Notes: generated by a model not told the origin, from the sequence alone. Counted from the first letter of the stretch, positions 32,364 to 41,549 are shown. The stretch is 64,000 bases of DNA from Lachnospiraceae bacterium UBA4364 (GCA_002393955.1 DGSK01000067.1:53579-117578); one strand, 5' to 3'. Translations and numbers: made by a program.

Positions 32364-33548
32364 ATGAAAAAGAATATTATTAAGAAAATTTTATTTACCG
32401 CACTGCTTGCAACAACGCTCTGTGCAACTGCCTGCGGCAACAGTTCGCCGACTGCTGACAGGGCTTACAGCGTGTCAACAAAGGGAGCAAACTATGAAGC
32501 CGCAGCAATGGCAGCCGGGGATAGTTATTATGCTGACTACTCGAATGACGCTTCAATGGGAATGTATGAAGCAGAAGAAGCCTATGATTATGAGGAAAGC
32601 TATGATTCATATGCGGAAACACCTACAGGTGATAATAGCACGGGCGATGTAGATGTTCAGGAATCGGCACAGAGCACCAACAGGAAGCTTATCCGTACGG
32701 TTTCCCTCAATGTCGAGACACAGGAATTCGAGGCGCTCCGCAACGATATCGAAAGCAGGATAAATGCTCTGGGCGGCTATGTAGAGGACGGATATGTATA
32801 TAACGGAAACATCTACAGCGAGGGCAGTCTCAGGGAAGCTACCATGACCGTAAGGATCCCTTCAGACAAGCTGGACGAATTCCTGAATATGGTCGCTGAG
32901 AATTCAAATGTGGTAACACAGAATGAAAGCGTACGCGACGTAACTCTTGACTACGTAGATATGGACAGCCGCAAGAGCGCACTGAAGGCTGAGGAGAAGA
33001 GACTCCTTGAGATGCTTGAGTCAGCAGATACAGTAGAAGACATGATCTACATTGAGGACAGGCTTGCAAATATCCGTTACGAGACGGAGAGCATAGAGTC
33101 ACAGCTCAGGACTTATGATAATCTTGTTGATTACAGTACCGTAAACCTTACTATCAAGGAAGTTGTCAAGCTCACAGAGGTTGTTGAAGAGCCTACAGTA
33201 GAGCCTACAGTCGCTGAGCGTATATCAAAGGGATTCTCAGAAAGCCTTGAGGATGTAGAGGATGAGCTGACAGACTTCGTCGTAGACTTCATAGTATCCC
33301 TGCCTTACCTTGCAGTGATCTTCCTGCCTATCATCGTAGTTCTGGCAGTGATAGCAGTTGTTGTCATCATTGTTGTAAAGATCATCCTTAAGTCTTCAAA
33401 GAAGAAGACACAGAAGAATCTTTCAGAGACAAATGCTGATTCAAAGTCTGAAGAAGCAGCAAAGAAGCCTGAAGAGGAAAAGAAATCAGAGGATAAGAAA
33501 GACACAGCAAAGTCAGACGACAAGACAGAGAAAGACAAGAAGAAATGA
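32364..33548 (+). CDS. DUF4349 lipoprotein with C-terminal membrane segment
   Basis: A 394-aa envelope protein. The signal peptide ends at Cys24 (CATAC), a possible lipobox. Residues 30-105 are Tyr/Asp/Glu/Ser-rich and disordered. DUF4349 begins at RKLIRTVSLNVET (about 110) and runs to about 275, with the central coiled coil SALKAEEKRLLEMLESADT. A hydrophobic membrane segment (about 312-343) is followed by a Lys/Glu-rich tail of about 45 residues. With a lipid-anchored N-terminus, that tail would lie inside the cell. The function of DUF4349 is unknown. AAAGGGAGGAAA precedes the ATG, and codon use suggests good expression. Confidence 0.85.
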   Translation: MKKNIIKKILFTALLATTLCATACGNSSPTADRAYSVSTKGANYEAAAMAAGDSYYADYSNDASMGMYEAEEAYDYEESYDSYAETPTGDNSTGDVDVQESAQSTNRKLIRTVSLNVETQEFEALRNDIESRINALGGYVEDGYVYNGNIYSEGSLREATMTVRIPSDKLDEFLNMVAENSNVVTQNESVRDVTLDYVDMDSRKSALKAEEKRLLEMLESADTVEDMIYIEDRLANIRYETESIESQLRTYDNLVDYSTVNLTIKEVVKLTEVVEEPTVEPTVAERISKGFSESLEDVEDELTDFVVDFIVSLPYLAVIFLPIIVVLAVIAVVVIIVVKIILKSSKKKTQKNLSETNADSKSEEAAKKPEEEKKSEDKKDTAKSDDKTEKDKKK

Positions 33549-33602
33549 AATAATGTTCTGACAGGTAAAACCGAATAAAGAACAGTTATTATTAAGATCA
33601 GG

Positions 33603-33642
33603 GAGATTCTATCGGAGGCATCCGGTGGAATCTCTTTTTTTT
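33603..33642 (+). terminator. Intrinsic terminator after the DUF4349 gene
   Basis: A 13-bp stem (GAGATTCTATCGG pairs fully with CCGGTGGAATCTC using two G-U pairs), a six-base loop and eight T. It separates the DUF4349 gene from the exporter unit. Confidence 0.88.
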
Positions 33643-33657
33643 ACAAAAAGTTTCCAT

Positions 33658-33678
33658 TTCTTAAAGATTTTTTAAGAA
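33658..33678. promoter_or_regulatory. Inverted repeat upstream of the exporter permease, candidate response-regulator site
   Basis: Perfect 8-bp arms TTCTTAAA and TTTAAGAA around GATTT, about 50 bases before the permease start. The position fits a binding site for the OmpR-type regulator encoded at the end of the same unit. A clear -10 hexamer is not seen; CTAATAT (about 33688) is possible. Confidence 0.45.
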
Positions 33679-33726
33679 TTGATCTGCTAATATGTGGCCA
33701 TAAGCTGATACGGGGAGGGAAAACAC

Positions 33727-36150
33727 ATGTTTTTCAGGATGCTGAAAAAGGACATAACGGAGAAGAAAGGGTTAAACATCATTCTTCTGATATTCATGTG
33801 CCTTGCATCAACGCTTACGGTCTGCAGCGCCATTGTCCTTTATGCAAACGGTATCGGATATAACAGGACGCTGAAGCGTCTGAATGCCGCAGAGGTTACT
33901 GTGCTGGCCGTAAGGGACCTGGATGATGAGCAGGGCAGGCAGGATGCGGTCAGAAAATGGCTTGACAGCTGTAAGAGTGTGGATGATGTCGAGCTAAGCG
34001 AATGCATAGTTTTCTACTCCAATGCCGTTGATTATGAAAGTGTTGATGAGGAGATGAGCTCCACACTGATACACAGAAATTATTATGCGTTTGCTCCGGA
34101 TGCCGGGCACAATAAGGCAACGGATATGGACGGTAATCTGCTGGATATACCATATGGCAGTGTGGCTGTTTCCCAGTATATACATAACATAGGAGGGGCT
34201 GAAATAGGGGATAAGGTTCGTATTGTAACCCAAATGGGTAATATATATGAATTTAAGATATGTGCGTTCACAAAGGATCCTTCCATGAACGGATGGTACA
34301 GGCTGTTTTTTAACCCGGAGGACTATGATGTGCTTAGGGTTGAAAGTCCCGTCATAGCAGATGCATATATGATAGATATGTGTGAAGGTGCTGAAGGTGT
34401 TGAGGAACTGGGCGTGATCAATTATCTTTCGGAGATGGAGGATGCATTCGGAGAAATCGTGGCTTCATACACTTCACATGGCTACAATCCGGATCATGAG
34501 AGCTCGGTACTGCTGAATGTGATCATGATGATCTGTTCTGTGTTCCTGATAATCATGGTTTTCATGACGGTAAGCTTTACCATCAAGACAGCTATCAAAA
34601 GCGAAGAAAAAGAATTGGGAATGCTTAAGGCTATCGGTGTGGAATCGGTATCCTTCAACTGGCTTTTTGCGGCAAAGTATCTGACGATATCCCTGGTGGG
34701 TATGGTAGTGGGATTTTTTGCCGGCATACATCTGGCGGGACTCGATCTTAAGTATCTTTGCTATGATGAACTTAAGCCTTCTTTCATTGAGATAATCCCT
34801 ATTGCCCTGGCAGCTTCGCTTATGATATTTGTCCTGATCCTTATCTTTGTTGCCTTTGCCTTAAGGCGTATGAAAAAGATAAGCATAATGGATGTCATTG
34901 CTGGTGAGAACAGGGGCGAAAGGTTTAAAAAACTTCCGGGGATCTTCCTGCATAAGATCGGCAGGATCAACATACCCTTCTATCTTGCGCTTACGGACCT
35001 TACCAACATGATAAAGAGATATTCCTTTTTGATAATTGCTTACACTATGGCGCTCACGCTTCTGTTAGCATTCATAGAGGTCCGTGCTACGGCAAATAGC
35101 AAATACTGGATCACGAAATACTGGGGGTATCCTGATTTTGATTTTGCCATGGATCTTCCGGATCAGGTCGAGGAAAAATATATTGAAAGAGGCGGAAATA
35201 TAAAAGGGGCGTATGACATTGTGAATAAGGAACTGCAGGAAGCGGATATTCCTGCAAAGCTGGACTACTTTCTCTGGTGTGACGTAACTACGGAATTTAA
35301 TGGAAATTCGCATGCATCTTTTCTTCAGTATCACATTCCCGGTGGCATGTATACAGATGTTTATGAAGGCGTAAGGCCGAAGCTAAGGAATGAGGTCATG
35401 CTTGATGCCTATCATGCAGAAATATACGGGATAAATATAGGGGATACTATAAGTGTTGAATACTTCAGGTTTAATGATGACGGACTTACCAGTGCCCTGG
35501 TATCGGAGGATTTTTTAGTTACCGGAACCACAGACAAGCCTATGGCGGATCTGACCGTTTTTATGAGTGATGAATTTAAGGATGGGGCAAGATACTGGGT
35601 AACTGTTATACCCGGAAGAATAGATGCTCCGGAAGATATGAAGCCTTATTACATCGAAAAGATGCGCAGTATGTATGGGAATACAAGCATACGCACAGAA
35701 CGGGAACAGGTTGAATATTCACTGGGCGATATGATGGAGGAATTTGACCTGCTTCTCTGGGTGCTGGTACCTATTATGCTCACTATGGTGGTCCTTGCTA
35801 CGGTTTTATACCAGAGCGTAAATATTATTGATGAGACGCCTGATATAGCATTGCTTAAATGCAGCGGTTTTTCCGAAGGAAATATAAAAGCCTGGCAGAT
35901 GATGAGAAGTGTAATGCTCATTGCAGTATCTTCGGTACTGTCTGTGATTTTCCTGAATACCATAGTGCTGATGCTTTTAAGGAAAGCATTTTATGCTTTG
36001 GGCAGTATTGTTAATTATGTACCTAACCGCAACATCATTGCTGAATACATAGGGCTTCCGGTGACAGCTGTGATCATAGTGGCAGTAACGATATTCATTA
36101 CGCTGGGAAATGTGAAAAAAATAGAAATCTGCAGAATACGTGAAGACTGA
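33727..36150 (+). CDS. FtsX-family ABC transporter permease (two-domain)
   Basis: An 807-aa permease of the MacB/BceB-like FtsX superfamily. An N-terminal helix (about 16-38) is followed by an extracellular domain (40-255), three helices of the first FtsX domain (about 260-390), a further helix near 430, a second large extracellular domain (about 450-660) and a last helix bundle (about 670-800). Two full FtsX units distinguish it from FtsX proper; BceB has ten helices in similar order. Such permeases act in peptide or antibiotic resistance, or in lipoprotein release. The ATPase follows after a gap filled with repeats of this gene's own 3' end. GGGGAGGG precedes the ATG. Confidence 0.88.
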   Translation: MFFRMLKKDITEKKGLNIILLIFMCLASTLTVCSAIVLYANGIGYNRTLKRLNAAEVTVLAVRDLDDEQGRQDAVRKWLDSCKSVDDVELSECIVFYSNAVDYESVDEEMSSTLIHRNYYAFAPDAGHNKATDMDGNLLDIPYGSVAVSQYIHNIGGAEIGDKVRIVTQMGNIYEFKICAFTKDPSMNGWYRLFFNPEDYDVLRVESPVIADAYMIDMCEGAEGVEELGVINYLSEMEDAFGEIVASYTSHGYNPDHESSVLLNVIMMICSVFLIIMVFMTVSFTIKTAIKSEEKELGMLKAIGVESVSFNWLFAAKYLTISLVGMVVGFFAGIHLAGLDLKYLCYDELKPSFIEIIPIALAASLMIFVLILIFVAFALRRMKKISIMDVIAGENRGERFKKLPGIFLHKIGRINIPFYLALTDLTNMIKRYSFLIIAYTMALTLLLAFIEVRATANSKYWITKYWGYPDFDFAMDLPDQVEEKYIERGGNIKGAYDIVNKELQEADIPAKLDYFLWCDVTTEFNGNSHASFLQYHIPGGMYTDVYEGVRPKLRNEVMLDAYHAEIYGINIGDTISVEYFRFNDDGLTSALVSEDFLVTGTTDKPMADLTVFMSDEFKDGARYWVTVIPGRIDAPEDMKPYYIEKMRSMYGNTSIRTEREQVEYSLGDMMEEFDLLLWVLVPIMLTMVVLATVLYQSVNIIDETPDIALLKCSGFSEGNIKAWQMMRSVMLIAVSSVLSVIFLNTIVLMLLRKAFYALGSIVNYVPNRNIIAEYIGLPVTAVIIVAVTIFITLGNVKKIEICRIRED

Positions 36151-36241
36151 TATATGTGAAAAAAATAGAAATCTATAAAATCCGTGAAGACTGATACATT
36201 AAAAAAAATAGAAATCTGATAATCCGTGAAGACTGATACAT
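36111..36241 (+). repeat. Three degenerate tandem copies of the permease gene's 3' end
   Basis: A unit of about 43-44 bases containing AAAAAATAGAAATCT and CGTGAAGACTGAT occurs three times head to tail. The first copy contains the last codons and stop of the permease (36148-36150); the second and third are outside the gene and have diverged slightly. The third runs directly into the ribosome site of the ATPase gene. Each repeat repeats the stop codon context, so this looks like local duplication, not coding sequence. Confidence 0.82.
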
Positions 36242-36253
36242 AGGAGGAAAAGA

Positions 36254-37018
36254 ATGGCTGCGACAGTTTTGGAATCAAAAGAATTATGCAAAACATATAT
36301 TGTTGACAAGTACAGTAACAATGTACTTCAGAATGTGGACTTCAAACTGGAAGAGGGAGAATTCACTGCAATCATGGGGCCTTCGGGTTCCGGCAAATCC
36401 ACGCTTTTGTACACCTTAAGCGGTATGGATAAAATGACTTCGGGCCGGGTGATATTTGACGGTGAGGACATGTCCGGAATGAGCCATAAACAGCTGACGT
36501 CGTTAAGGCTTCACAAGATGGGATTTGTTTTCCAGCAGATGTACATGCTTAAGAAACTCTGCATTATGGACAATATCATTCTGCCGGGATATCAGGCCGG
36601 AACCAGATCAAAGGATGAAGTCAATGAGCGGGCCAGGAAGCTGATGCATAGCCTTGGAATCGATGATATTGCCACTAATGAGATATATGAAGTGTCCGGA
36701 GGACAGCTTCAGAGAGCATGTCTTTGCAGGGCACTTATCAACTCGCCTAAGATACTTTTTGCGGACGAGCCTACGGGAGCCCTTAATTCAAAGGCTTCCG
36801 CAGAGGTAATGAAGGAACTCAGAAAAGCTAATCAGGAGGGGACCACAATACTCATGGTGACGCATTCGGAAAAGGTGGCAGCCAATTCTGACAGAGTCAT
36901 ATATCTGGTGGATGGAAATATCAGGGGAGAGCTGAAACTGGGAAAACAGACAGATGACGGCGAGAGTGCCGCCAGGGAGAGGAAGCTTAAAAACTGGCTG
37001 GACGACATGGGCTGGTGA
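36254..37018 (+). CDS. ABC transporter ATP-binding protein (LolD/BceA type)
   Basis: A 254-aa ATPase partner of the FtsX-family permease. Walker A is GPSGSGKST (residues 42-50), the Q-loop is in FVFQQMYML, the signature VSGGQLQRACLCRAL, Walker B ILFADEPTGAL and the switch His in MVTHSEKV. These features match the MacB/LolD/BceA subgroup. The C-terminal about 25 residues are charged and end in DDMGW. The AGGAGG site comes right after the tandem repeats. It precedes the hydrolase lipoprotein gene by 65 bases. Confidence 0.92.
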   Translation: MAATVLESKELCKTYIVDKYSNNVLQNVDFKLEEGEFTAIMGPSGSGKSTLLYTLSGMDKMTSGRVIFDGEDMSGMSHKQLTSLRLHKMGFVFQQMYMLKKLCIMDNIILPGYQAGTRSKDEVNERARKLMHSLGIDDIATNEIYEVSGGQLQRACLCRALINSPKILFADEPTGALNSKASAEVMKELRKANQEGTTILMVTHSEKVAANSDRVIYLVDGNIRGELKLGKQTDDGESAARERKLKNWLDDMGW

Positions 37019-37083
37019 TACAGGCTGATTATACGGAAATAGAGAAAACAGGGAGGCTTTCTCCGGGTGGAGGTATGAACACA

Positions 37084-38523
37084 ATGAAAAACAGTAATTT
37101 CAGCTATGCAGCTATTCCGGCGCTGGGAGTGCTTGCTGCCGGAATGATCTTGATAAGCGGATGTAATAATCCTGTTGAAACGTCCCATAATGGACTTGAG
37201 GCACCGGCAGCACCTGTCGGAAATTATATGACTGATGAAAAGGTGTCATACAGTGATCAGGGTGATACGGCTGAAGTTCTTAATGAATATACTACTCCTG
37301 ACGGACTTTGCACCATAAAAGTAACTGAGGCATACTTTGATGTGACACTGGATGAAGAAAAGGGAACGCCCTATGAAGCGGGTCTTGCATACGGAACTGC
37401 TATCAGGGAAATATATCCGGATTTCGGTTCGGGACTGGAACCCTACCTTTATGAAAATATCAGGGAGGCTTTTCCTGATATTGAGGAAGATTTTTCTCCT
37501 GTTGAAGTCCGTATGCAGGCTCTGTTTGATTCCATAGATCCTCATTATCAGGAGGAAGTACGGGGGGTGTCTGACGGACTGGGCATTACGGAGCATGGGA
37601 TAGTTCCTGATGGTGAGCTCAGCTATGAAGAGTTTATGCTTTCCCAGATCATTCCTGATTGCCTGAGGCCTACTGCCTGCTCGGGACTGGCACTATGGGG
37701 AGAAAAAACGGTTACCGGAGATATGATGGGCGTGAGATGTCTGGAGTGGGATCTTGGAAGCGACAGGAGTATGTGCAGGATACATACGGTACTTCGTATC
37801 CGTAATCACGATAAGAGCATTACCTGCATCGGCTTTCTTGGAATTCTTGATGTTATTTCCGGAGTGAACGATGACGGAATATTTATTTCAATGTATGATT
37901 CGGGATCTGACCAGGAATTTACTTATGAGGGAAAGACCTGTTACAGTTTTGCAACCAGGCACTGTCTTGAAGAATATTCGACAGCAAGGGAATGCGGAGA
38001 GTATATGGTTGAAAACAGTAAGTATTTTACCTGGAGCCATAATATCATGATCTATGACGGCAGGGAGGTGTACTGTGCGGAAGATGCGGCGGGAGCACTT
38101 CAGGATAGCGGTGAAGGTTTTTCAGCTCTCCGGGATAATACAACGCCTATTATGAAAGGACTTAGCTGGGATAGTCCTGACAGTCTGTGTGTCATCAATT
38201 CTTTTTTGACTGAAGGCAACTATGACAATATTTCCGGCAGCAGGGTTAATGCAGTTCGCTTCAGTAAATACAACGAATTTGTGAAAGCGAAGGACAAATT
38301 CAGTACTGCGGATTTAAAAGATGCGATGACGCAGGAAATAGTGGAGACGGACCTTTACGGCATGGCAGCAGTTCAGAATGTACACCGTGATAATTTGACA
38401 CAGATGATAATTATAGATTATCATCAAGGCAGCGTTCAGGTGGCGTTTACAGGGATGGAGGGTGTTGTCGATAAGCCTGTGTTTTATCGGGTGGAAAGCA
38501 TTCCGCAGATATCTTGTAAATGA
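37084..38523 (+). CDS. Predicted Ntn-hydrolase lipoprotein, C45 acyltransferase-like
   Basis: A 479-aa secreted protein. The lipobox ISGC places the lipidated Cys at residue 27. The rest resembles the C45/acyl-CoA:6-aminopenicillanic acid acyltransferase group of N-terminal-nucleophile hydrolases: YEAGLAYGTAIREIYPD upstream, TACSGLALWGEKTVTGDMMGVRCLEWD with the candidate nucleophile Cys199, and GVNDDGIFISMY later. Residues 28-198 would be the propeptide, cut autocatalytically before Cys199. Relatives cut or transfer acyl groups on penicillin, bile salts or lipids. ATG 37084 is chosen because GGAGGT lies 9 bases before it; an earlier in-frame ATG (37075) touches that site. Placement between an exporter and a two-component system suggests a detoxification or signal-processing role. 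Confidence 0.72.
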   Translation: MKNSNFSYAAIPALGVLAAGMILISGCNNPVETSHNGLEAPAAPVGNYMTDEKVSYSDQGDTAEVLNEYTTPDGLCTIKVTEAYFDVTLDEEKGTPYEAGLAYGTAIREIYPDFGSGLEPYLYENIREAFPDIEEDFSPVEVRMQALFDSIDPHYQEEVRGVSDGLGITEHGIVPDGELSYEEFMLSQIIPDCLRPTACSGLALWGEKTVTGDMMGVRCLEWDLGSDRSMCRIHTVLRIRNHDKSITCIGFLGILDVISGVNDDGIFISMYDSGSDQEFTYEGKTCYSFATRHCLEEYSTARECGEYMVENSKYFTWSHNIMIYDGREVYCAEDAAGALQDSGEGFSALRDNTTPIMKGLSWDSPDSLCVINSFLTEGNYDNISGSRVNAVRFSKYNEFVKAKDKFSTADLKDAMTQEIVETDLYGMAAVQNVHRDNLTQMIIIDYHQGSVQVAFTGMEGVVDKPVFYRVESIPQISCK

Positions 38524-38564
38524 CAGAAAACAGCAGGAAGGGCCGGTAGTTTATTATCTGAATT

Positions 38565-39236
38565 ATGGATATTCTTATTATCGAGGACAATGAAGAATTA
38601 GGAAAGCTTATATTTGATTTTATAACGGCCTCCGGATACACGGCATATCTTGCCGAATCTGCAGAGGAAGCACTGTCAAAGCTCGACGGAGAAAGTTACA
38701 GGCTTCTGCTTCTTGATGTGATGCTTCCCGGGCAGGACGGCTTCAGTGCCCTTACCAGGATAAGAAAAAAATATAACATGCCCGTTCTTATGATGAGCGC
38801 AAGAACGGATGATGACAGTAAAATACTCGGAATGGAAACCGGTGCAGATGATTACATTGAGAAGCCCTTTTCCGTTCCTGTTCTTTTGTCAAAGATAAGG
38901 GCGCTTATGCGCAGAGCTTATGGCGAAAATAAGAACGATACGCTGACATATAAGAACCTGAAAGTGGATGTGGCGTCAAGATGTGTAACAAAGGATGGAA
39001 AGCCTCTTGAAATAAACGGAAAGGAATTTGACATCCTTGTGATGTTTATGCGGAATCCGGGCAGAGTGCTGGATAAGAATGCCATTTTTGATGAAATATG
39101 GGGATATTACAGTGAGACAGAAATGAGCTCGCTTAATGTCTATATCAGGTGGCTTCGTGAAAAAATAGAGGATGATCCAAAGGAGCCTGAGTTTATCAAA
39201 ACTGTATGGCGTGTAGGATATAAATTCGGAGAATGA
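38565..39236 (+). CDS. OmpR/PhoB-family response regulator
   Basis: A 223-aa regulator. The receiver domain has acidic residues in IIEDNEE, phospho-acceptor Asp51 in LLLLDVMLPG, a conserved Ser in MMSAR and Lys100 in EKPF. The winged-helix domain starts near 128 (YKNLKVDVASRCV), with EFDILVMFMRNPGRV and the recognition segment SSLNVYIRWLREKIE, ending with FIKTVWRVGYKFGE. It shares a two-base gap with the kinase gene. It likely controls the exporter unit upstream, in the manner of BceR-like systems. Confidence 0.93.
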   Translation: MDILIIEDNEELGKLIFDFITASGYTAYLAESAEEALSKLDGESYRLLLLDVMLPGQDGFSALTRIRKKYNMPVLMMSARTDDDSKILGMETGADDYIEKPFSVPVLLSKIRALMRRAYGENKNDTLTYKNLKVDVASRCVTKDGKPLEINGKEFDILVMFMRNPGRVLDKNAIFDEIWGYYSETEMSSLNVYIRWLREKIEDDPKEPEFIKTVWRVGYKFGE

Positions 39237-39237
39237 T

Positions 39238-40515
39238 GTGAAGCAGTATACTAAGTTAGTGCTGTTAATAGCGGCATATTTTATTGTCTGGTCTGTCATC
39301 GTTTATGCAATAGGCATGCGAATGATAAGGGAAAATGATAATACCAGGGCGGTATTCATGAACCGGATGACTGCACAGATGAAGGAGTCCGGCAGCACGG
39401 ATGTCACGCCTTTCCTTAATGATTTTGAATATAAGGACATCGCATCTACGATCAATGTCTATTATGTAAAAGACGGAAATAATTACGATAACCTGGGCGG
39501 CCGTAATAATACTTATGTCTATGTTCTTACCGATGATTCGGGAGCGGTGACAGGCTTTGTGGAATACGTATATGAGTCGTCATCCTATATGAAACTAATC
39601 ATGCTTGCGGAAGCTTCTTCTGTGGTTTTTCTGATTCCCCTTATTATTCTGCTGATTTATTTCGACAAAAAAATACTGAAGCCCTTCAGGGAGTTTTCGG
39701 AATATCCGGAGAAGCTGTCCAAGGGGCTTGTCACGGATGGGATACCTGAAACCAGGAACCGTTTTTTCGGCAGATATGTCTGGGGGATGAATATGCTTGG
39801 GAGTAAGCTGGATTCGGACCGAAAGGAAATCGACAGGCTTTTATATGACAGGAAAAAATTCATATCAGTTCTGGCTCATGGAATCAAGACTCCGGTGGCA
39901 AATATCAAGCTCTACTCTGAGGCTATCCAGTCCGGGCTTTATAGGGGCGGCGAACCGGATCCGAAAGATAGCGAGGTGGCGGAAAAGATCGGCAAAAACG
40001 CAGATGATATCGCAGACCTGGTCAGGGGAATACTGGAAGATCCGGGAGCTGTAAGGGAAAGCTTTGTTCCGAAAGTATCTTCATTTTATCTAATGGATGT
40101 CAAAAAACGGATAGAGGAAGCTTTTGGTAACAGGCTTAAGCTAAGCGACATTCCCTTTAGTGTCAATATTACAGGGAATCCGATGGTACAGAGCGATATT
40201 GATGCCATAGTCAGATGCATAACACAGTTTATGGAGAATGCAATTAAATATGGCGACGGCACAGGCATAAGGCTGAACCTCTACAGACAGGATGATATAA
40301 CATATTTCAGCGTTATCAATAAAGGTGCGACATTAGGCGAGGATGAGATTCCCTTCGTTTTCAACTGCTATTATAGGGGCACAAACTCATCCGACAAGGA
40401 GGGCAGCGGCATCGGACTATATGAAGCCAGGGCAGTAGCCAGGGGACTTGGCGGTGATATTATGATGAAAACAGAAAATAATGAGACGGAAGTGGTAATG
40501 TATGTTCCGGATTAA
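39238..40515 (+). CDS. Sensor histidine kinase with degenerate H-box
   Basis: A 425-aa membrane kinase paired with the preceding regulator. Membrane helices at about 6-27 and 118-139 enclose an extracellular sensor of about 90 residues. The dimerisation motif is VLAHGIKTPVANIKLY with His214; the residue after His is Gly, where most HisKA kinases have Glu or Asp that activates the His (BceS-like kinases often have Gln or Asp). The ATP domain has MENAIKYGDG (N box), VINKGATLGEDEIPFVF and GSGIGLYEAR (G2). The start is GTG. The gene overlaps nothing and is followed by a terminator at 40568. Confidence 0.9.
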   Translation: MKQYTKLVLLIAAYFIVWSVIVYAIGMRMIRENDNTRAVFMNRMTAQMKESGSTDVTPFLNDFEYKDIASTINVYYVKDGNNYDNLGGRNNTYVYVLTDDSGAVTGFVEYVYESSSYMKLIMLAEASSVVFLIPLIILLIYFDKKILKPFREFSEYPEKLSKGLVTDGIPETRNRFFGRYVWGMNMLGSKLDSDRKEIDRLLYDRKKFISVLAHGIKTPVANIKLYSEAIQSGLYRGGEPDPKDSEVAEKIGKNADDIADLVRGILEDPGAVRESFVPKVSSFYLMDVKKRIEEAFGNRLKLSDIPFSVNITGNPMVQSDIDAIVRCITQFMENAIKYGDGTGIRLNLYRQDDITYFSVINKGATLGEDEIPFVFNCYYRGTNSSDKEGSGIGLYEARAVARGLGGDIMMKTENNETEVVMYVPD

Positions 40516-40567
40516 CCGTCTGACGATGCAGACATAAAGATACTTACCCTTAAGGCATCTGTGAAAT

Positions 40568-40612
40568 GCAGATCAGTGCTTTCTGCTATGGAAAGTATGA
40601 ATCTGCTTTTTT
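40568..40612 (+). terminator. Intrinsic terminator after the histidine kinase
   Basis: GCAGAT/ATCTGC closes a long stem with an inner CTTTC/GGAAAG helix, followed by six T. It marks the end of the five-gene exporter unit. Confidence 0.78.
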
Positions 40613-40643
40613 ATTGTTTTCAGATATGACCGATGCAGCAAAT

Positions 40644-40669
40644 GAGATAAATTTATACCTATTTAAATT
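40644..40669 (+). promoter_or_regulatory. Conserved AT-rich box upstream of clpP
   Basis: Contains GATAAATTTATACCT and TTTAAATT. Almost the same sequence occurs at 47838-47862, with one base inserted and one substituted. Here it lies 11 bases before TAAAAT (40681-40686), a candidate -10 for clpP without a good -35, so it could be an activator or UP-like site. Confidence 0.35.
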
Positions 40670-40765
40670 TGGGGCTTTGATAAAATTCAGTCATGGTGAG
40701 AGAGTTCTGACCACCATCTGAGGAGATATCAAAGTTCTTATTTAAAGATTAGGGAGGAAAACACT

Positions 40766-41335
40766 ATGGTGATCAATCCAATTGTAAAAGATGAGAGAGG
40801 CAGAAGTAACGACATCTTTTCAAAGAACCTGGAGAACCGTGTGATACACCTGGTGGGAGAGGTGACAGACGAGATGTCCGCATCGATAACAGCGCAGCTC
40901 CTTCACCTTGCTGCCGTTTCGGATGAGGATATCCAGCTCTATATCAATTCCCCGGGAGGATCCGTGTCGGCAGGTCTTGCAATTTACGATACCATGCAGT
41001 ATATCAAGCCTGATGTGGCTACAGTGTGTCTGGGAAGGGCTGCAAGCATGGGGGCAGTCATCCTATCCGGAGGAGCTAAGGGCAAGCGTGCAATACTGCC
41101 CCATGGCGAAGTGATGATACACCAGCCATCCGGCGGCATGGAAGGACAGGCGACTGAGCTTGTCATTGCTGCTGAACATATCAAGGACACAAAGCAGATA
41201 CTTAATGAGATACTTGCAAAGAACTGCGGCAAGGAACTTAAAAAGATTGCCAAAGACACTGACAGAGACCACTGGATGCGTGCTGATGAGGCGGTGGCCT
41301 ATGGTGTTGTGGATATGGTGCTTAGCAATAGCTGA
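40766..41335 (+). CDS. clpP: ATP-dependent Clp protease proteolytic subunit
   Basis: A 189-aa ClpP peptidase. The catalytic triad is Ser94 (GRAASMGAVIL), His119 (VMIHQPSGG) and Asp168 (DTDRDHWM), with the same spacing as in Escherichia coli ClpP. The chamber-forming family blocks LYINSPGGSVSAGLAIYDTM and EAVAYGVVD are intact. No clpX, tig or lon lies beside it, so it may be a second, stand-alone ClpP copy; I cannot see the rest of the genome. Its N-terminus lacks the usual MSLVPMVIEQT-like start, beginning MVINPIVKDERGRSNDIFSK. AGGGAGGAAA precedes the ATG. Confidence 0.93.
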   Translation: MVINPIVKDERGRSNDIFSKNLENRVIHLVGEVTDEMSASITAQLLHLAAVSDEDIQLYINSPGGSVSAGLAIYDTMQYIKPDVATVCLGRAASMGAVILSGGAKGKRAILPHGEVMIHQPSGGMEGQATELVIAAEHIKDTKQILNEILAKNCGKELKKIAKDTDRDHWMRADEAVAYGVVDMVLSNS

Positions 41336-41409
41336 TGGACTGATGTCTTGTGAAAACTATGCCGGTGCAGCTTGTATATGTGTCATAAGGACATGTAAAA
41401 GTGAAGAGG

Positions 41410-41455
41410 GTGCTCAGGCATTTGTCATGTATATCTGAGCACTGTGTGGTATAAT
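41410..41455 (+). promoter_or_regulatory. Inverted repeat and extended -10 promoter before the first GT4
   Basis: An 8-bp perfect inverted repeat (GTGCTCAG / CTGAGCAC, 41410-41442) has no T-run and lies just before TGGTATAAT (41447-41455), an extended -10. The repeat could be an operator or a weak terminator of clpP. Confidence 0.5.
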
Positions 41456-41549
41456 CTAACAGTTGGGACAGGTGTACAGTACGAAGTATTTGATTATGAA
41501 TGCGTACAGAACAGAAACGGTAACGGCATAGGATCACAGAGGGCATGAT

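Noticed and set aside
37015..37083. Upstream start of the hydrolase lipoprotein gene at GTG 37015
   Set aside because: It would put a charged stretch before the lipoprotein signal peptide. ATG 37084 has a correctly spaced GGAGGT site and a clean lipobox.
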